From NCBI GenBank assembly GCA_900551745.1, contig URXA01000001.1, positions 186,001 to 250,000 on the forward strand: 64,000 nucleotides of DNA, read 5' to 3'. The stretch is from an uncultured Phascolarctobacterium sp. (GTDB lineage Bacteria; Bacillota; Negativicutes; Acidaminococcales; Acidaminococcaceae). The notes beneath the pieces were generated by a model. The model ran no database searches. It saw nothing but the letters and a program-made list of their open reading frames with translations, and was not told where the DNA came from. The position numbers and the translations under genes are program-made. Of the stretch, positions 28,904 through 37,381 are shown in pieces; the stretch's first letter is position 1; the number at the start of each line of letters is the position of its first letter.

Positions 28904-28959
28904 CATATGGCTTTTACCACGAAACAATGATATAATAAAACACATGTAAAAACCATATG
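28904..28959. promoter_or_regulatory. 14-bp inverted repeat framing the hom operon promoter
   Basis: CATATGGCTTTTAC (28904-28917) and GTAAAAACCATATG (28946-28959) are inverted copies with one mismatch, 42 bp apart start to start. The left arm covers the -35 position and the right arm lies just after the predicted start site, so it works as DNA rather than as an RNA hairpin. A repressor operator is the likely reading. Confidence 0.55.
28928..28936 (+). promoter_or_regulatory. extended -10 promoter of the ACT-hom-thrB operon
   Basis: TGATATAAT is a perfect extended -10. No recognisable -35 exists at the correct distance, and the region is occupied by the inverted repeat. Confidence 0.6.
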
Positions 28960-28988
28960 GACATTCAATAAAAGGGAGGACGATATCA

Positions 28989-29432
28989 ATGTCTGACAAA
29001 TCTACTTTTTACTTAGTGCGTGAAGAAATTTTACCGGAAGCAATCAAAAAAACTATTAAAGTAAAAGAAATTCTAAAACGCGGTGAAATCAAAACTATTA
29101 ATGAAGCTGTTGAAAGGATGGGTTTAAGCCGCAGTGCTTATTACAAATATAAAGATTATGTATTTCCATTTTATGAAGCCAGCAAAGAAAAAATTATTAC
29201 ATTATCTTTGTTGCTTGAACATAAAGCTGGTGTGCTTTCCAGAGTTTTAAACACTGTTGCCAGTGATTCCGGCAGTATTATGACTATTAACCAGGGTATA
29301 CCTTTGCAGGGCGTTGCAAATACCACTATTTCTATCGAAACTAAAGACCTTACAATTGATTTGGAAGCCTTATTAGATAAATTGCGTATGATCGACGGAG
29401 TGAAACGTTTGGAGGTTTTGGGCCAAGTTTAA
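28989..29432 (+). CDS. ACT-domain protein, PheB/UPF0735 family
   Basis: This is a 147-residue protein of the UPF0735 (PheB) family. The N-terminal 60 residues contain a helix-turn-helix-like stretch, NEAVERMGLSRSAYYKYKD. The C-terminal 80 residues form an ACT domain (LEHKAGVLSRVLNTVA), which usually binds an amino acid. It is first in an operon with homoserine dehydrogenase and kinase. I infer a possible amino-acid-responsive regulator that could act on the inverted repeat upstream; no DNA-binding proof is known to me. GGGAGGA precedes the ATG. Confidence 0.88.
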   Translation: MSDKSTFYLVREEILPEAIKKTIKVKEILKRGEIKTINEAVERMGLSRSAYYKYKDYVFPFYEASKEKIITLSLLLEHKAGVLSRVLNTVASDSGSIMTINQGIPLQGVANTTISIETKDLTIDLEALLDKLRMIDGVKRLEVLGQV

Positions 29433-29473
29433 GTTATATCCGTTGATGCGCTTTTAACCTTGGAGGGGATATT

Positions 29474-30772
29474 GTGAAAGAGTGCATTAAAGTCGGACTT
29501 TTAGGTGCAGGAACAGTTGGCAGCGGCGTGTTGACTGTTTTAGAAGAAAATATTGCCGAGATTGAAAAAAAAGTCGGCGTTCCAATCCGTGTATCTAAAA
29601 TTTTAGTTCGCGATATGAAAAAAGCTAAAGCATTATCAGAAAAATATCACTTAACAGATAAAATCGAAGATATTGTTGAAGATCCTGAAATTGATATCGT
29701 AGTTGAGCTTATAGGCCGTGAGCATCCGGCAAAAGAATACATTGCTGCTGCTTTAGAACATAAAAAGAATGTTGTAACGGCTAATAAAGATGTTTTAGCA
29801 AAATATGGTAAGGAATTATTCCCATTAGCAGAAGAAAATAAAGTGGATTTTATGTTTGAAGCAAGTGTAGGCGGTGGTATTCCTATTATCAGACCCTTAA
29901 AATCCTGTTTGGCTGCTAATAAAGTCACTTCTGTAATGGGTATTGTTAATGGCACCACCAATTACATGCTGACTAAAATGTCGCAGGAAAATATGGATTA
30001 TACTGATGTTCTGCGTGAAGCGCAGGAAAAGGGTTACGCAGAATCTGATCCTACCGCAGACGTTGGTGGTTTGGATGCAGCCAGAAAACTTGTTATTCTT
30101 GCGTCAATAGCGTTTAATACTCGTATTGATTTAAGTGACGTTTTGGTAGAAGGTATTGACGGACTGGATCTATGCGACATTGAACATGGTAAAGAACTCG
30201 GTTATGCAATCAAACTTCTAGCTATTGCTAAAAACAATGCTGAACACGGCATTAGTGTTTGCGTGCGTCCTACGATGCTGCCTGTATCTCATCCTTTAGC
30301 TGGTGTAAATGATGTATTTAACGCCATCTTTGTTACAGGTGATGCTATCGGAGATGCGATGTTCATGGGCCGTGGAGCTGGTAAAATGCCTACAGCAAGT
30401 GCTGTCTGCGGCGATATAATTGATGTTGCACGTAATATTATTCATAAATCGAACGGACGTATTAATTGTACCTGCTTTGATGAAAAACATCTCTGCAGTT
30501 TGGAGAATATGATGTCTCCCTGTTATATACGGCTGCATGTACAGGATAAGCCTGGTGTTTTAGCTGCTATTGCTGCGGCTTTTGGAGCGCAGAATGTAAG
30601 CTTAAAGAATGTTGTACAAAAGAGTAAAGTCAAGGGTGTTGCGGAATTAGTCGTTATTACTTATGATGTCTCTGAATTAAATTTACAGATGGCGGTACAA
30701 ACATTGAAAGCTCTGCCGATCGTTGAAAAGGTTTGCAGCGTTATTCGTGTTGAAGATCACGACCTGGAGTAA
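29474..30772 (+). CDS. hom: homoserine dehydrogenase
   Basis: Hom reduces aspartate semialdehyde to homoserine for threonine and methionine synthesis. The NAD(P) fold opens with GLLGAGTVGSGV. The catalytic region includes TANKDVLAKYG, GIVNGTTNYM and EKGYAESDPTADVGGLDAARK. A C-terminal ACT domain (about 350-432) suggests feedback inhibition, probably by threonine. Length is 432. The start is GTG behind TTGGAGGGG. It lies 41 bases after the ACT protein and 7 before thrB. Confidence 0.97.
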   Translation: MKECIKVGLLGAGTVGSGVLTVLEENIAEIEKKVGVPIRVSKILVRDMKKAKALSEKYHLTDKIEDIVEDPEIDIVVELIGREHPAKEYIAAALEHKKNVVTANKDVLAKYGKELFPLAEENKVDFMFEASVGGGIPIIRPLKSCLAANKVTSVMGIVNGTTNYMLTKMSQENMDYTDVLREAQEKGYAESDPTADVGGLDAARKLVILASIAFNTRIDLSDVLVEGIDGLDLCDIEHGKELGYAIKLLAIAKNNAEHGISVCVRPTMLPVSHPLAGVNDVFNAIFVTGDAIGDAMFMGRGAGKMPTASAVCGDIIDVARNIIHKSNGRINCTCFDEKHLCSLENMMSPCYIRLHVQDKPGVLAAIAAAFGAQNVSLKNVVQKSKVKGVAELVVITYDVSELNLQMAVQTLKALPIVEKVCSVIRVEDHDLE

Positions 30773-30779
30773 TTTTGAT

Positions 30780-31706
30780 ATGAAAAATAAAATAACTGTT
30801 ATTGTTCCAGCTACATCAGCTAATTGTGGACCGGGATATGATTCTTTGGGTTTAGCCTGCAACTTGTATAACGATTTTACTTTTGAGATTTTAAATCACT
30901 CTGGTTTTGCTTTAGAAGTTATTGGAGAAGGCGAAGACCGTCTGCGGGCAGGTGGCAGAAATTTAGCATTTCTGTCATTTTTGAAGGTTTGGAATGAAGT
31001 TCGTGGCACTAGAATTGGCCTTAAAGTAACGATGCGGAATCGAATCCCCCTATCGAGGGGGCTGGGAAGCAGTTCTACGGCCATCGTTGCCGGACTTATA
31101 GCGGCTAATCTACTTACTGGATCAACTTTAAGTAAAGATAAGCTTTTAAATTACGCTACGGAAATCGAAGGACATCCTGATAATGTGGCCCCGGCACTTT
31201 TAGGTGGGATTACAATCAGTTATATGGATGAAGCAGGGGCACATTCACTGCGTTTTCTGCCGCAAAAAGATCTTCGTTTTATAGCTGTTGTACCCGATCA
31301 GCCTCTTTCCACGCATAAAGCACGTCAGGCGATACCACAGCAGATTCTTCATCAGGATGCTGTTTTCAACGCGAGTCGGACTGCACTTTATGTTGGAGCA
31401 TTGATGAGCGGGAATTATCAATATCTTAGTGCTGCTTTAGAAGATCGTCTTCATCAGCCTTATAGAATTCCCTTGATTACAGGTACAGAGGCAGTTTTTG
31501 AGGCAGCCAAAGCGAACGGTGCTTATGGAGCTATTATTAGTGGAGCTGGATCTACATTGATGGCCTATGCAGATCCAGAAAAAGATTGTGAAGAGATTGC
31601 TGCAGCAATGATCAATGCTTTTGAGAAACATGGTCAGCGCAGTACTGCTCATATTCTTAAGTTAGATTTTGCTGGTGCCAGGGAAAAGGAAAACATCCCA
31701 AATTAA
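30780..31706 (+). CDS. thrB: homoserine kinase
   Basis: ThrB phosphorylates homoserine on the way to threonine. It is a GHMP kinase: the N-terminal VPATSANCGPGYDSLGLA is followed by the phosphate-binding PLSRGLGSSSTAIVAGL near residue 90 and GHPDNVAPALLGG. The C-terminal GAIISGAGSTLMAY is the third motif. Length is 308. Start at ATG 30780, 9 bases after TGGAG; the frame extends upstream into hom without a ribosome site. Threonine synthase is not in the window. Confidence 0.96.
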   Translation: MKNKITVIVPATSANCGPGYDSLGLACNLYNDFTFEILNHSGFALEVIGEGEDRLRAGGRNLAFLSFLKVWNEVRGTRIGLKVTMRNRIPLSRGLGSSSTAIVAGLIAANLLTGSTLSKDKLLNYATEIEGHPDNVAPALLGGITISYMDEAGAHSLRFLPQKDLRFIAVVPDQPLSTHKARQAIPQQILHQDAVFNASRTALYVGALMSGNYQYLSAALEDRLHQPYRIPLITGTEAVFEAAKANGAYGAIISGAGSTLMAYADPEKDCEEIAAAMINAFEKHGQRSTAHILKLDFAGAREKENIPN

Positions 31707-31714
31707 AATATTGC

Positions 31715-31743
31715 TTGACTTTTATATGCAGGATGGGTATAAT
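31715..31743 (+). promoter_or_regulatory. tRNA-Pro promoter
   Basis: TTGACT (31715-31720), a 17-bp spacer and perfect TATAAT (31738-31743), 13 bp before the mature tRNA. Confidence 0.85.
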
Positions 31744-31756
31744 ACTCATTGTGATT

Positions 31757-31833
31757 CGGGGCGTGGCTCAGCTTGGTAGAGCGCTTCCTTGGGGTGGAAG
31801 AGGTCGTGGGTTCGAATCCCGCCGCTCCGACCA
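31757..31833 (+). tRNA. tRNA-Pro (GGG), CCA encoded
   Basis: The 77-nt gene folds as a cloverleaf. The acceptor stem CGGGGCG pairs with CGCTCCG (one G-U). The anticodon stem CTTCC/GGAAG closes the loop TTGGGGT, giving anticodon GGG. The T-loop is GGTTCGAATCC. CCA (31831-31833) is encoded. It has its own promoter and a terminator 13 nt downstream. Confidence 0.97.
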
Positions 31834-31846
31834 TTTCGGATCGCCA

Positions 31847-31884
31847 GCCTTTACGGGTAACCCCCGTAAAGGCTTATTTTTTTG
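31847..31884 (+). terminator. terminator after tRNA-Pro
   Basis: An 11-bp stem GCCTTTACGGG (31847-31857) pairs with its complement at 31863-31873 and is followed by TTATTTTTTT. The next gene's ribosome site begins about 10 bases later. Confidence 0.85.
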
Positions 31885-31909
31885 TCTGTGGGCAAGGAGG
31901 TTCATACCT

Positions 31910-32461
31910 ATGATTCGTACGCTGCCTTTAGTTTGCAGTAGTTGTGCTAATAAGTTCGTTCCTGCTGAAGAATTATATTATCGTGACAATTTCATGAGCA
32001 ACAGCATTAGAGATGTGCAGTTTATCTGTCCAGATTGTATAAAAAGCTGGAAAGACAAGTGGCAGATTAAAACAGCTGTTTTTTCTGAAAAAGATTATGT
32101 GATGACAGTGAGCATTACTTTAGAAGATGGCACAGTATATAAAAATCTTGACTGTACTCCGTTAGAAGAAACTGTTGTCACAAGTGAAGAAATCCCGGAA
32201 GAAGCACAGCGGAGATTATTCAGTATTTATACTGAATGGGATTCTGAGCGCAAAAAGAATTCCTTGAAAGACTGTACTTTTAAAGATGAGTTCATGAGAA
32301 CAACTTTTTGCTGCGAAACCTATGGCGGCGAGAAGTTTAATGATATTGCCTTTCGTTTTAATATGAAAGGGCAAATAGAAACAGAAATACCGGTGCCTGA
32401 ATATGTGTTGAAACAAATAATAGATGCATATCGTTTATATGAAATGCAGAATAAAGAATAA
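31910..32461 (+). CDS. unknown cysteine-rich protein with N-terminal zinc-ribbon-like pair
   Basis: I do not recognise this 183-residue protein. Two CxxC knuckles, CSSC (residues 9-12) and CPDC (about 42-45), are spaced like a small zinc ribbon. The middle and C-terminal parts are acidic and soluble, with no membrane segment or signal peptide. AAGGAGG precedes ATG 31910; the longer frame upstream runs through the tRNA and is not real. It lies 13 bases before prfC and is probably co-transcribed with it. A role in translation or nucleic-acid binding is only a guess from the zinc pair and the neighbour. Confidence 0.7.
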   Translation: MIRTLPLVCSSCANKFVPAEELYYRDNFMSNSIRDVQFICPDCIKSWKDKWQIKTAVFSEKDYVMTVSITLEDGTVYKNLDCTPLEETVVTSEEIPEEAQRRLFSIYTEWDSERKKNSLKDCTFKDEFMRTTFCCETYGGEKFNDIAFRFNMKGQIETEIPVPEYVLKQIIDAYRLYEMQNKE

Positions 32462-32474
32462 TTAGGGGGATAAT

Positions 32475-34085
32475 ATGCAGGAATTGTTGGAGAAAATTGA
32501 GAAACGGCGTACTTTTGCCATTATTTCTCATCCTGATGCTGGTAAAACGACCTTAACTGAAAAATTGTTGCTATATGGAGGGGCTATTCATCTGGCCGGC
32601 TCAGTAAAAGCTAGAAAAAGTAATAAACATGCAGTATCTGATTGGATGGAAATTGAAAAACAGCGTGGTATTTCCGTAACATCGTCTGTTTTACAATTTG
32701 ATTATGATGGGCACCGTGTAAATATTCTTGATACGCCTGGACATCAGGACTTTTCAGAAGATACCTATAGAACTCTGATGGCAGCTGATAGCGCTGTAAT
32801 GCTTATCGATGCTGCGAAAGGTGTTGAACCGCAGACAAAAAAACTGTTTTGGGTTTGTCATCGCCGAAAACTGCCCATTTTTACATTTGTTAATAAATTA
32901 GACCGTTATGGAAGAAATCCGTTTGATTTAATGGCAGAGCTGGAGCAGGTTCTTGGTATTCATGCTTACCCAATTAATTGGCCTATTGGTATTGATGGCA
33001 ATTATAAAGGTGTTTATGACCGTATCAAAAAGCAGATCGAACTTTTTGAGGATGATAATAGCCATGGTTCTAAAATTTTAAAATCTACTACTGGTTCTCT
33101 TGATGATCCTCAGATTATTGAGGCATTAGGGCAAGAGCTATATGATAACTTATGCAATGATATCGAGCTTCTTGATCTGGCTGGCGATGAATTTGATATG
33201 GCGCGTGTAAATAATGGAGAACTGACTCCGATGTTTTTTGGTAGTGCCATGACTAATTTTGGTGTTCGCAGCTTTTTGGAAAAATTTTTAGAGCTTTCAC
33301 CGCAGCCACAGCCCAGGATTTTGCAGAACGGTGAAATTTTAGAGCCTGCTGCAGAAGAATTTTCTGCATTTGTTTTTAAAATTCAGGCTAATATGAATCC
33401 CGCCCATCGCGATAGAATCGCTTTTATGCGTATCTGTTCCGGCGTCTTTGAAAAAGGGATGTCTGTTTACCATAAGCAGGGTGGAAAAGTAGTTAAACTT
33501 TCACAGCCACAGCAGTTTTTGGCTCAAGAAAGGACTATTGTTGAAAAAGCTTATCCAGGCGATATTATAGGTGTTTTTGATCCTGGTATTTTTGGAATCG
33601 GTGATTCCTTAAGTGATGAAAAGATGAAAGTCCAATTTGAGGATTTTCCTGTTTTCCCGCCGGAAATTTTTGCCAGAGTGCAGCCTAAAGATTCTCTGAA
33701 GCGGAAACAATTTGTCAAGGGCATTACTCAGCTGGCACAGGAAGGCGCTATTCAGGTCTTTGAACAAAAGGACATCGGTATCGAAAGCTTTATTGTTGGT
33801 GTTGTTGGTGTTCTTCAGTTGGAAGTATTGGAATATCGGCTTATCAATGAATACAGCGCGCAGCTTTTGATGAATCAGCTTGCTTATACTGTTGCCCGCT
33901 GGGTTTATGCTGAAGATAAAAATCTTATTGATAATATTAAAGGATTAGACAGCGGTATGCTGGTATATGACCAAAAAGACAGACCTGTTATTTTGGTTAA
34001 TAACGAATGGTCGTTGAACTGGATTTTAGAACGAAATCCAGGCATTCAATTTTTGACAGTTCCTTCAGATGTTGCTAAAATTTAG
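32475..34085 (+). CDS. prfC: peptide chain release factor 3
   Basis: RF3 is a GTPase that recycles RF1 and RF2 from the ribosome after termination. The G domain shows SHPDAGKTTLTEKLL near residue 18, DTPGHQDFSEDTYRTL and NKLDR. Domains II and III follow, with FVKGITQLAQEGAIQVF and VVGVLQLEVLEYRL near the C-terminus. Length (536) is standard. AGGGGGGA lies before the ATG. There is no obvious terminator before the two-component genes 110 bases downstream. Confidence 0.97.
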   Translation: MQELLEKIEKRRTFAIISHPDAGKTTLTEKLLLYGGAIHLAGSVKARKSNKHAVSDWMEIEKQRGISVTSSVLQFDYDGHRVNILDTPGHQDFSEDTYRTLMAADSAVMLIDAAKGVEPQTKKLFWVCHRRKLPIFTFVNKLDRYGRNPFDLMAELEQVLGIHAYPINWPIGIDGNYKGVYDRIKKQIELFEDDNSHGSKILKSTTGSLDDPQIIEALGQELYDNLCNDIELLDLAGDEFDMARVNNGELTPMFFGSAMTNFGVRSFLEKFLELSPQPQPRILQNGEILEPAAEEFSAFVFKIQANMNPAHRDRIAFMRICSGVFEKGMSVYHKQGGKVVKLSQPQQFLAQERTIVEKAYPGDIIGVFDPGIFGIGDSLSDEKMKVQFEDFPVFPPEIFARVQPKDSLKRKQFVKGITQLAQEGAIQVFEQKDIGIESFIVGVVGVLQLEVLEYRLINEYSAQLLMNQLAYTVARWVYAEDKNLIDNIKGLDSGMLVYDQKDRPVILVNNEWSLNWILERNPGIQFLTVPSDVAKI

Positions 34086-34195
34086 ATATTAAAATATAAA
34101 TTATGCAATAATTTAAGTAAAGTTAATTGTAAAAACTTTAAAAAGTGGTTTATGCTATAAAAAGTGGCAAAAGAATTTTGGGTGAGGTGAAAAGT

Positions 34196-35827
34196 ATGAC
34201 ATACAAAAACGGAACAAATAAATTCACCTTATCACAAAAAATAGTGCTTTTGATAACATTTGTTATCGTCGCATCATTATTACCGGCCAGTTTGCTCATT
34301 GCTCACAGAGTTTCCGGTGTCGTTGACGAACGTATAAGTGTAAATGCGGTGAGTATTACTACTTTACTCTCTCACTCCCCAGCTGTAATCCGCTCACTTA
34401 CATATGAAACTGATATCAATAATACTAATGAAGCTCTGAACAACGTCGTTAACATGGCGGCGAAGTCCTGTAAAGCCAGTATTATTATTTTGGACCGAAA
34501 TAAAAATATACGGGTATTCCACAATCCTACTTCGATAGACGGATTTGAAGATGAAGCGCGTCAGATAGTAGCTGAACAGGGTCTGAGTACTAATCTAAAC
34601 TGGTATGATACTTCAGTTTTTAATGAAAAGGCAGTTGGGGTTATTCGCGATGACCGGAATACTGTTGTTGGCTATATCGTAGCTGGAGTATCGCCTAAAA
34701 TGATCCAGGATTTGACTGTAGAATCAGTTCTGCTGATTTTTCTGGCAAGTTTATTTGGTTTATTTGTAGGTATAGGCGGTGCCGTCTTTTTAGCCCGTCA
34801 TGTAAAAGCTACTTTATTTGGATTAGAGCCTGAAGATATTGCTACATTGTTACAAGAACGCAATGCCTTGCTTAATTCTGTCAAAGAGGGCGTTGTTGCG
34901 ATCAATAAAGATGCTGAAATAACTTTGATCAATACTGAATCAGAGTTTTTGTTTGCTCAGGCAGGAATACCTAATCCGCATACACTTTTAGGCAAACCGC
35001 TTGAAACAGTTATGAATGGGCTGACATTGGATGCTGTCTTAAAAGATGGAAGAGCAACATTGGATATGCCGGTACAGGTAGGATCTGTTCTGTTTATCGC
35101 AACTCTTGTTCCGTTATTTGACAATGGACATATCGGTGGTGCCATTATAACGTTCCGTAAAAAAACGGAATTGGAAGAATTGGCCAATCAGTTGACTGGC
35201 GTACGTAATTATGCTGACGCACTAAGAGCTCAGACACATGAATTTATGAATAAAATGCATGTTATCATGGGTTTGATTGATATGAAAGCTTATGACGAGT
35301 TAAAACAGTTTACGATGGAAATTGCCAATAACCGGCAGGCTGAAGCTGCTTATGTAGTCACCAGATTAAAAGATATTACATTAGCAGGGTTTATTTTAGG
35401 AAAAATCAGCAGGGCAAGAGAATTAGATATCGAGTTTTCTTTAACAGATGAAAGCGAACTGACGACTGAATTTATTCGTCCTACAGTACAGGAGCTGATT
35501 CTTATTATTGGCAACTTGATTGAAAATGCTTTTGATGTTCTTCGCGATCACCCCAGTGAGAGAATTGTAAATCTGAGTATTTTAACCTTTGATAATGAAA
35601 TAATGGTCATGGTTGAAGACTCCGGTCCGGGCATTCCTGAAAATAAACTTGAAACTATCTTTGAAAAAGGTTATTCTAGTAAGGGGCCCAGACGCGGTAT
35701 TGGACTTTTTTTAGTAAAACAGACAGTTACCCATTTAAAAGGTACTATCGAGGTTGAATCAACCGTAGGCGAAGGTACCACGTTTACCATAAGATTACCA
35801 ATCGTAAGGACGGTGAAAACATCATGA
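34196..35827 (+). CDS. sensor histidine kinase, CitA/DcuS type
   Basis: This is a membrane sensor kinase related to CitA/DcuS, which detect citrate or C4-dicarboxylates outside the cell. Two transmembrane segments (about 18-38 and 180-205) flank a periplasmic PAS-like domain. A cytoplasmic PAS follows near 220-330. The phosphorylated histidine lies in THEFMNKMHVIMGL, the CitA/DcuS H-box. The ATPase has NLIENAFD, EDSGPGIPE and GIGLFLVKQ. Start at ATG 34196 with GAGGTG upstream. It overlaps its regulator by 4 bases. No carboxylate transporter is nearby, so the ligand is open. Confidence 0.88.
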   Translation: MTYKNGTNKFTLSQKIVLLITFVIVASLLPASLLIAHRVSGVVDERISVNAVSITTLLSHSPAVIRSLTYETDINNTNEALNNVVNMAAKSCKASIIILDRNKNIRVFHNPTSIDGFEDEARQIVAEQGLSTNLNWYDTSVFNEKAVGVIRDDRNTVVGYIVAGVSPKMIQDLTVESVLLIFLASLFGLFVGIGGAVFLARHVKATLFGLEPEDIATLLQERNALLNSVKEGVVAINKDAEITLINTESEFLFAQAGIPNPHTLLGKPLETVMNGLTLDAVLKDGRATLDMPVQVGSVLFIATLVPLFDNGHIGGAIITFRKKTELEELANQLTGVRNYADALRAQTHEFMNKMHVIMGLIDMKAYDELKQFTMEIANNRQAEAAYVVTRLKDITLAGFILGKISRARELDIEFSLTDESELTTEFIRPTVQELILIIGNLIENAFDVLRDHPSERIVNLSILTFDNEIMVMVEDSGPGIPENKLETIFEKGYSSKGPRRGIGLFLVKQTVTHLKGTIEVESTVGEGTTFTIRLPIVRTVKTS

Positions 35828-36528
35828 CCAAAGTTTTAGTAGTAGAAGACGACCCAATGGTAGGGAAGCTTCACGAACATTATTTGACCCAAATCAAAGG
35901 TTTTCAGCTATGTGATATCGTTCGCAACAGTGATGAAGCTTTGAAAATTATGCAGACTAAAGAGTATAATCTTGTCATCCTTGATATTTTTATGCCAGGA
36001 ATGGATGGTCTGCAGCTGCTGGCAAAAATCAGAGAACAGGAATATGATGTCGATGTCATTATTGTATCCGCTGCCAATGATAAAGATAAGATTAAAGCAG
36101 CGCTGAGGTTAGGAGCATTTGACTACATTATTAAACCATTTGAATTTGAAAGATTTAATTTGGCTTTAAATAATTATAAGAGTCGATATAATTTGGTAGA
36201 AGAACAGTCTATTCTTAAACAGGATGAACTTGATAAAACCATCATTCATCAGGATACAGATGTAGAAGTTACTTTACCTAAAGGTTTGGATAAAAATACT
36301 TTAAATACCGTTTGGTCTGAAATCATTAAAATCGATGGAATGTTTACTACAGAAGAAATTTCGGCTAAAGTTGGTATTTCACGTGTTTCTATCCGTAAAT
36401 ATTTAGAATTTCTTAAGTCCTTGAAATTATTGAGCCTTGATCTTCATCGAGGCAGTGTAGGTCGTCCGGTTTACAAATACAAATGCATTGATAAAAATGC
36501 AAATATTATTGATCTATATATTCAATAA
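35824..36528 (+). CDS. response regulator, CitB/DcuR type
   Basis: The N-terminal receiver domain has acidic residues VVEDDP, the phosphorylated Asp in LVILDIFMPGMDG and Lys in YIIKPFEFE. The C-terminal part has a helix-turn-helix, TTEEISAKVGISRVSIRKYL, of the type found in DcuR/CitB regulators. Length (234) fits. It overlaps the kinase by 4 bases, a typical coupled pair. The targets are not evident: the downstream genes make envelope sugars and lipids. Confidence 0.9.
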   Translation: MTKVLVVEDDPMVGKLHEHYLTQIKGFQLCDIVRNSDEALKIMQTKEYNLVILDIFMPGMDGLQLLAKIREQEYDVDVIIVSAANDKDKIKAALRLGAFDYIIKPFEFERFNLALNNYKSRYNLVEEQSILKQDELDKTIIHQDTDVEVTLPKGLDKNTLNTVWSEIIKIDGMFTTEEISAKVGISRVSIRKYLEFLKSLKLLSLDLHRGSVGRPVYKYKCIDKNANIIDLYIQ

Positions 36529-36540
36529 AGGTTGTTGCTG

Positions 36541-37272
36541 ATGGAAAAAATTACTGCTATTCAGGTTTTGGATGTACCTGTGCACCCATATAGTATGGAT
36601 GCAGCTGTTCAATATCTTGATGACAAGATACAAGAACAAGAGCACTCTTTTGTAGTTACTGCCAATGCAGAAATCATTATGATGTGTCAAGATGATGCAG
36701 AATATAAAAATATCTTAACTAATGTTGCCGATTTGGTTTTGCCTGATGGTGCTGGTACCGTTTGGGCAGGCAGACAGTTGGGATATGATGTACCTGAAAG
36801 AGTTGCGGGTTTTGATTTATTTAATCGTTTACTTAATCTGGCTGCAGCCAAAGGTTATAGAGCTTTTTTCTTTGGCGCGTCGCCTGGTATAGCTGAAGCT
36901 GCAAAGAAAAAAGCAGAAAGTTTATATCCTGGTGTAACTGTAGTTGGATGTAGAGATGGTTATTTTAAAGAGAGCGATAACAAGTCTATAATAGACGCCA
37001 TTAATAATAGCGGAGCACAGATTTTATTTATTGCGCTGGGAGCACCGAAACAGGAAAAATGGTTGTATGCACATCTTCAAGAATTGAAGCCTTATATCAC
37101 TATAGGAATAGGCGGCAGCTTTGATGTGCTGGCCGGAAAAATGGAACGAGCTCCGTTGTGGATGCAAAAATATTCTTTAGAATGGCTTTTTAGACTGTAC
37201 AAACAACCAAGCCGTTTTATAAGGATGCTTGCTTTACCAAAATTTGTTATTAAAGTAATTTGTTCCAAATGA
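36541..37272 (+). CDS. WecG/TagA/CpsF-family glycosyltransferase
   Basis: GT26 enzymes transfer an N-acetylmannosamine-type sugar to a lipid-linked GlcNAc for teichoic acid or common-antigen-like polymers. Family blocks are TANAEIIMMCQDD, PDGAGTVWA near residue 66, FFGASPGIAEAA and LFIALGAPKQEKW, then GGSFDVLAGK. Length (243) is normal. ATG 36541 has AAAGG about 10 bases upstream; earlier in-frame TTGs are possible. It follows the two-component genes by 12 bases. The acceptor polymer is unknown. Confidence 0.9.
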   Translation: MEKITAIQVLDVPVHPYSMDAAVQYLDDKIQEQEHSFVVTANAEIIMMCQDDAEYKNILTNVADLVLPDGAGTVWAGRQLGYDVPERVAGFDLFNRLLNLAAAKGYRAFFFGASPGIAEAAKKKAESLYPGVTVVGCRDGYFKESDNKSIIDAINNSGAQILFIALGAPKQEKWLYAHLQELKPYITIGIGGSFDVLAGKMERAPLWMQKYSLEWLFRLYKQPSRFIRMLALPKFVIKVICSK

Positions 37273-37280
37273 AATAAAAA

Positions 37281-37309
37281 TGGACAAAAAGAAATGGCTG
37301 TATTATAAT
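37281..37309 (+). promoter_or_regulatory. psd-pssA-GT2 promoter
   Basis: TGGACA (37281-37286), a 17-bp spacer and perfect TATAAT (37304-37309). The -10 overlaps the left arm of the upstream gene's terminator. Confidence 0.6.
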
Positions 37310-37350
37310 AATGTGATGAACTAAAGGTTCATCACATTATTATTTTCTTT
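37306..37350 (+). terminator. terminator of the TagA-type gene, overlapping the next promoter
   Basis: A 16-bp perfect stem (37306-37321 with 37327-37342, loop TAAAG) is followed by TTTTCTTT. Transcripts from the overlapping promoter would start inside the left arm and escape it. Confidence 0.85.
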
Positions 37351-37366
37351 TCTCAAACTAGCCGAA

Positions 37367-37381
37367 AGAGAGGGGCTCTCT
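37367..37381 (+). promoter_or_regulatory. small hairpin over the psd ribosome site
   Basis: AGAGAG (37367-37372) and CTCTCT (37376-37381) can pair with loop GGG. The stem includes the GAGGGG Shine-Dalgarno and ends directly at the ATG, which could dampen psd translation. Confidence 0.35.

Noticed and set aside
31715..31909. N-terminal extension of the cysteine-rich protein through the tRNA
   Set aside because: It would translate the tRNA-Pro gene and its terminator; AAGGAGG before ATG 31910 marks the real start.
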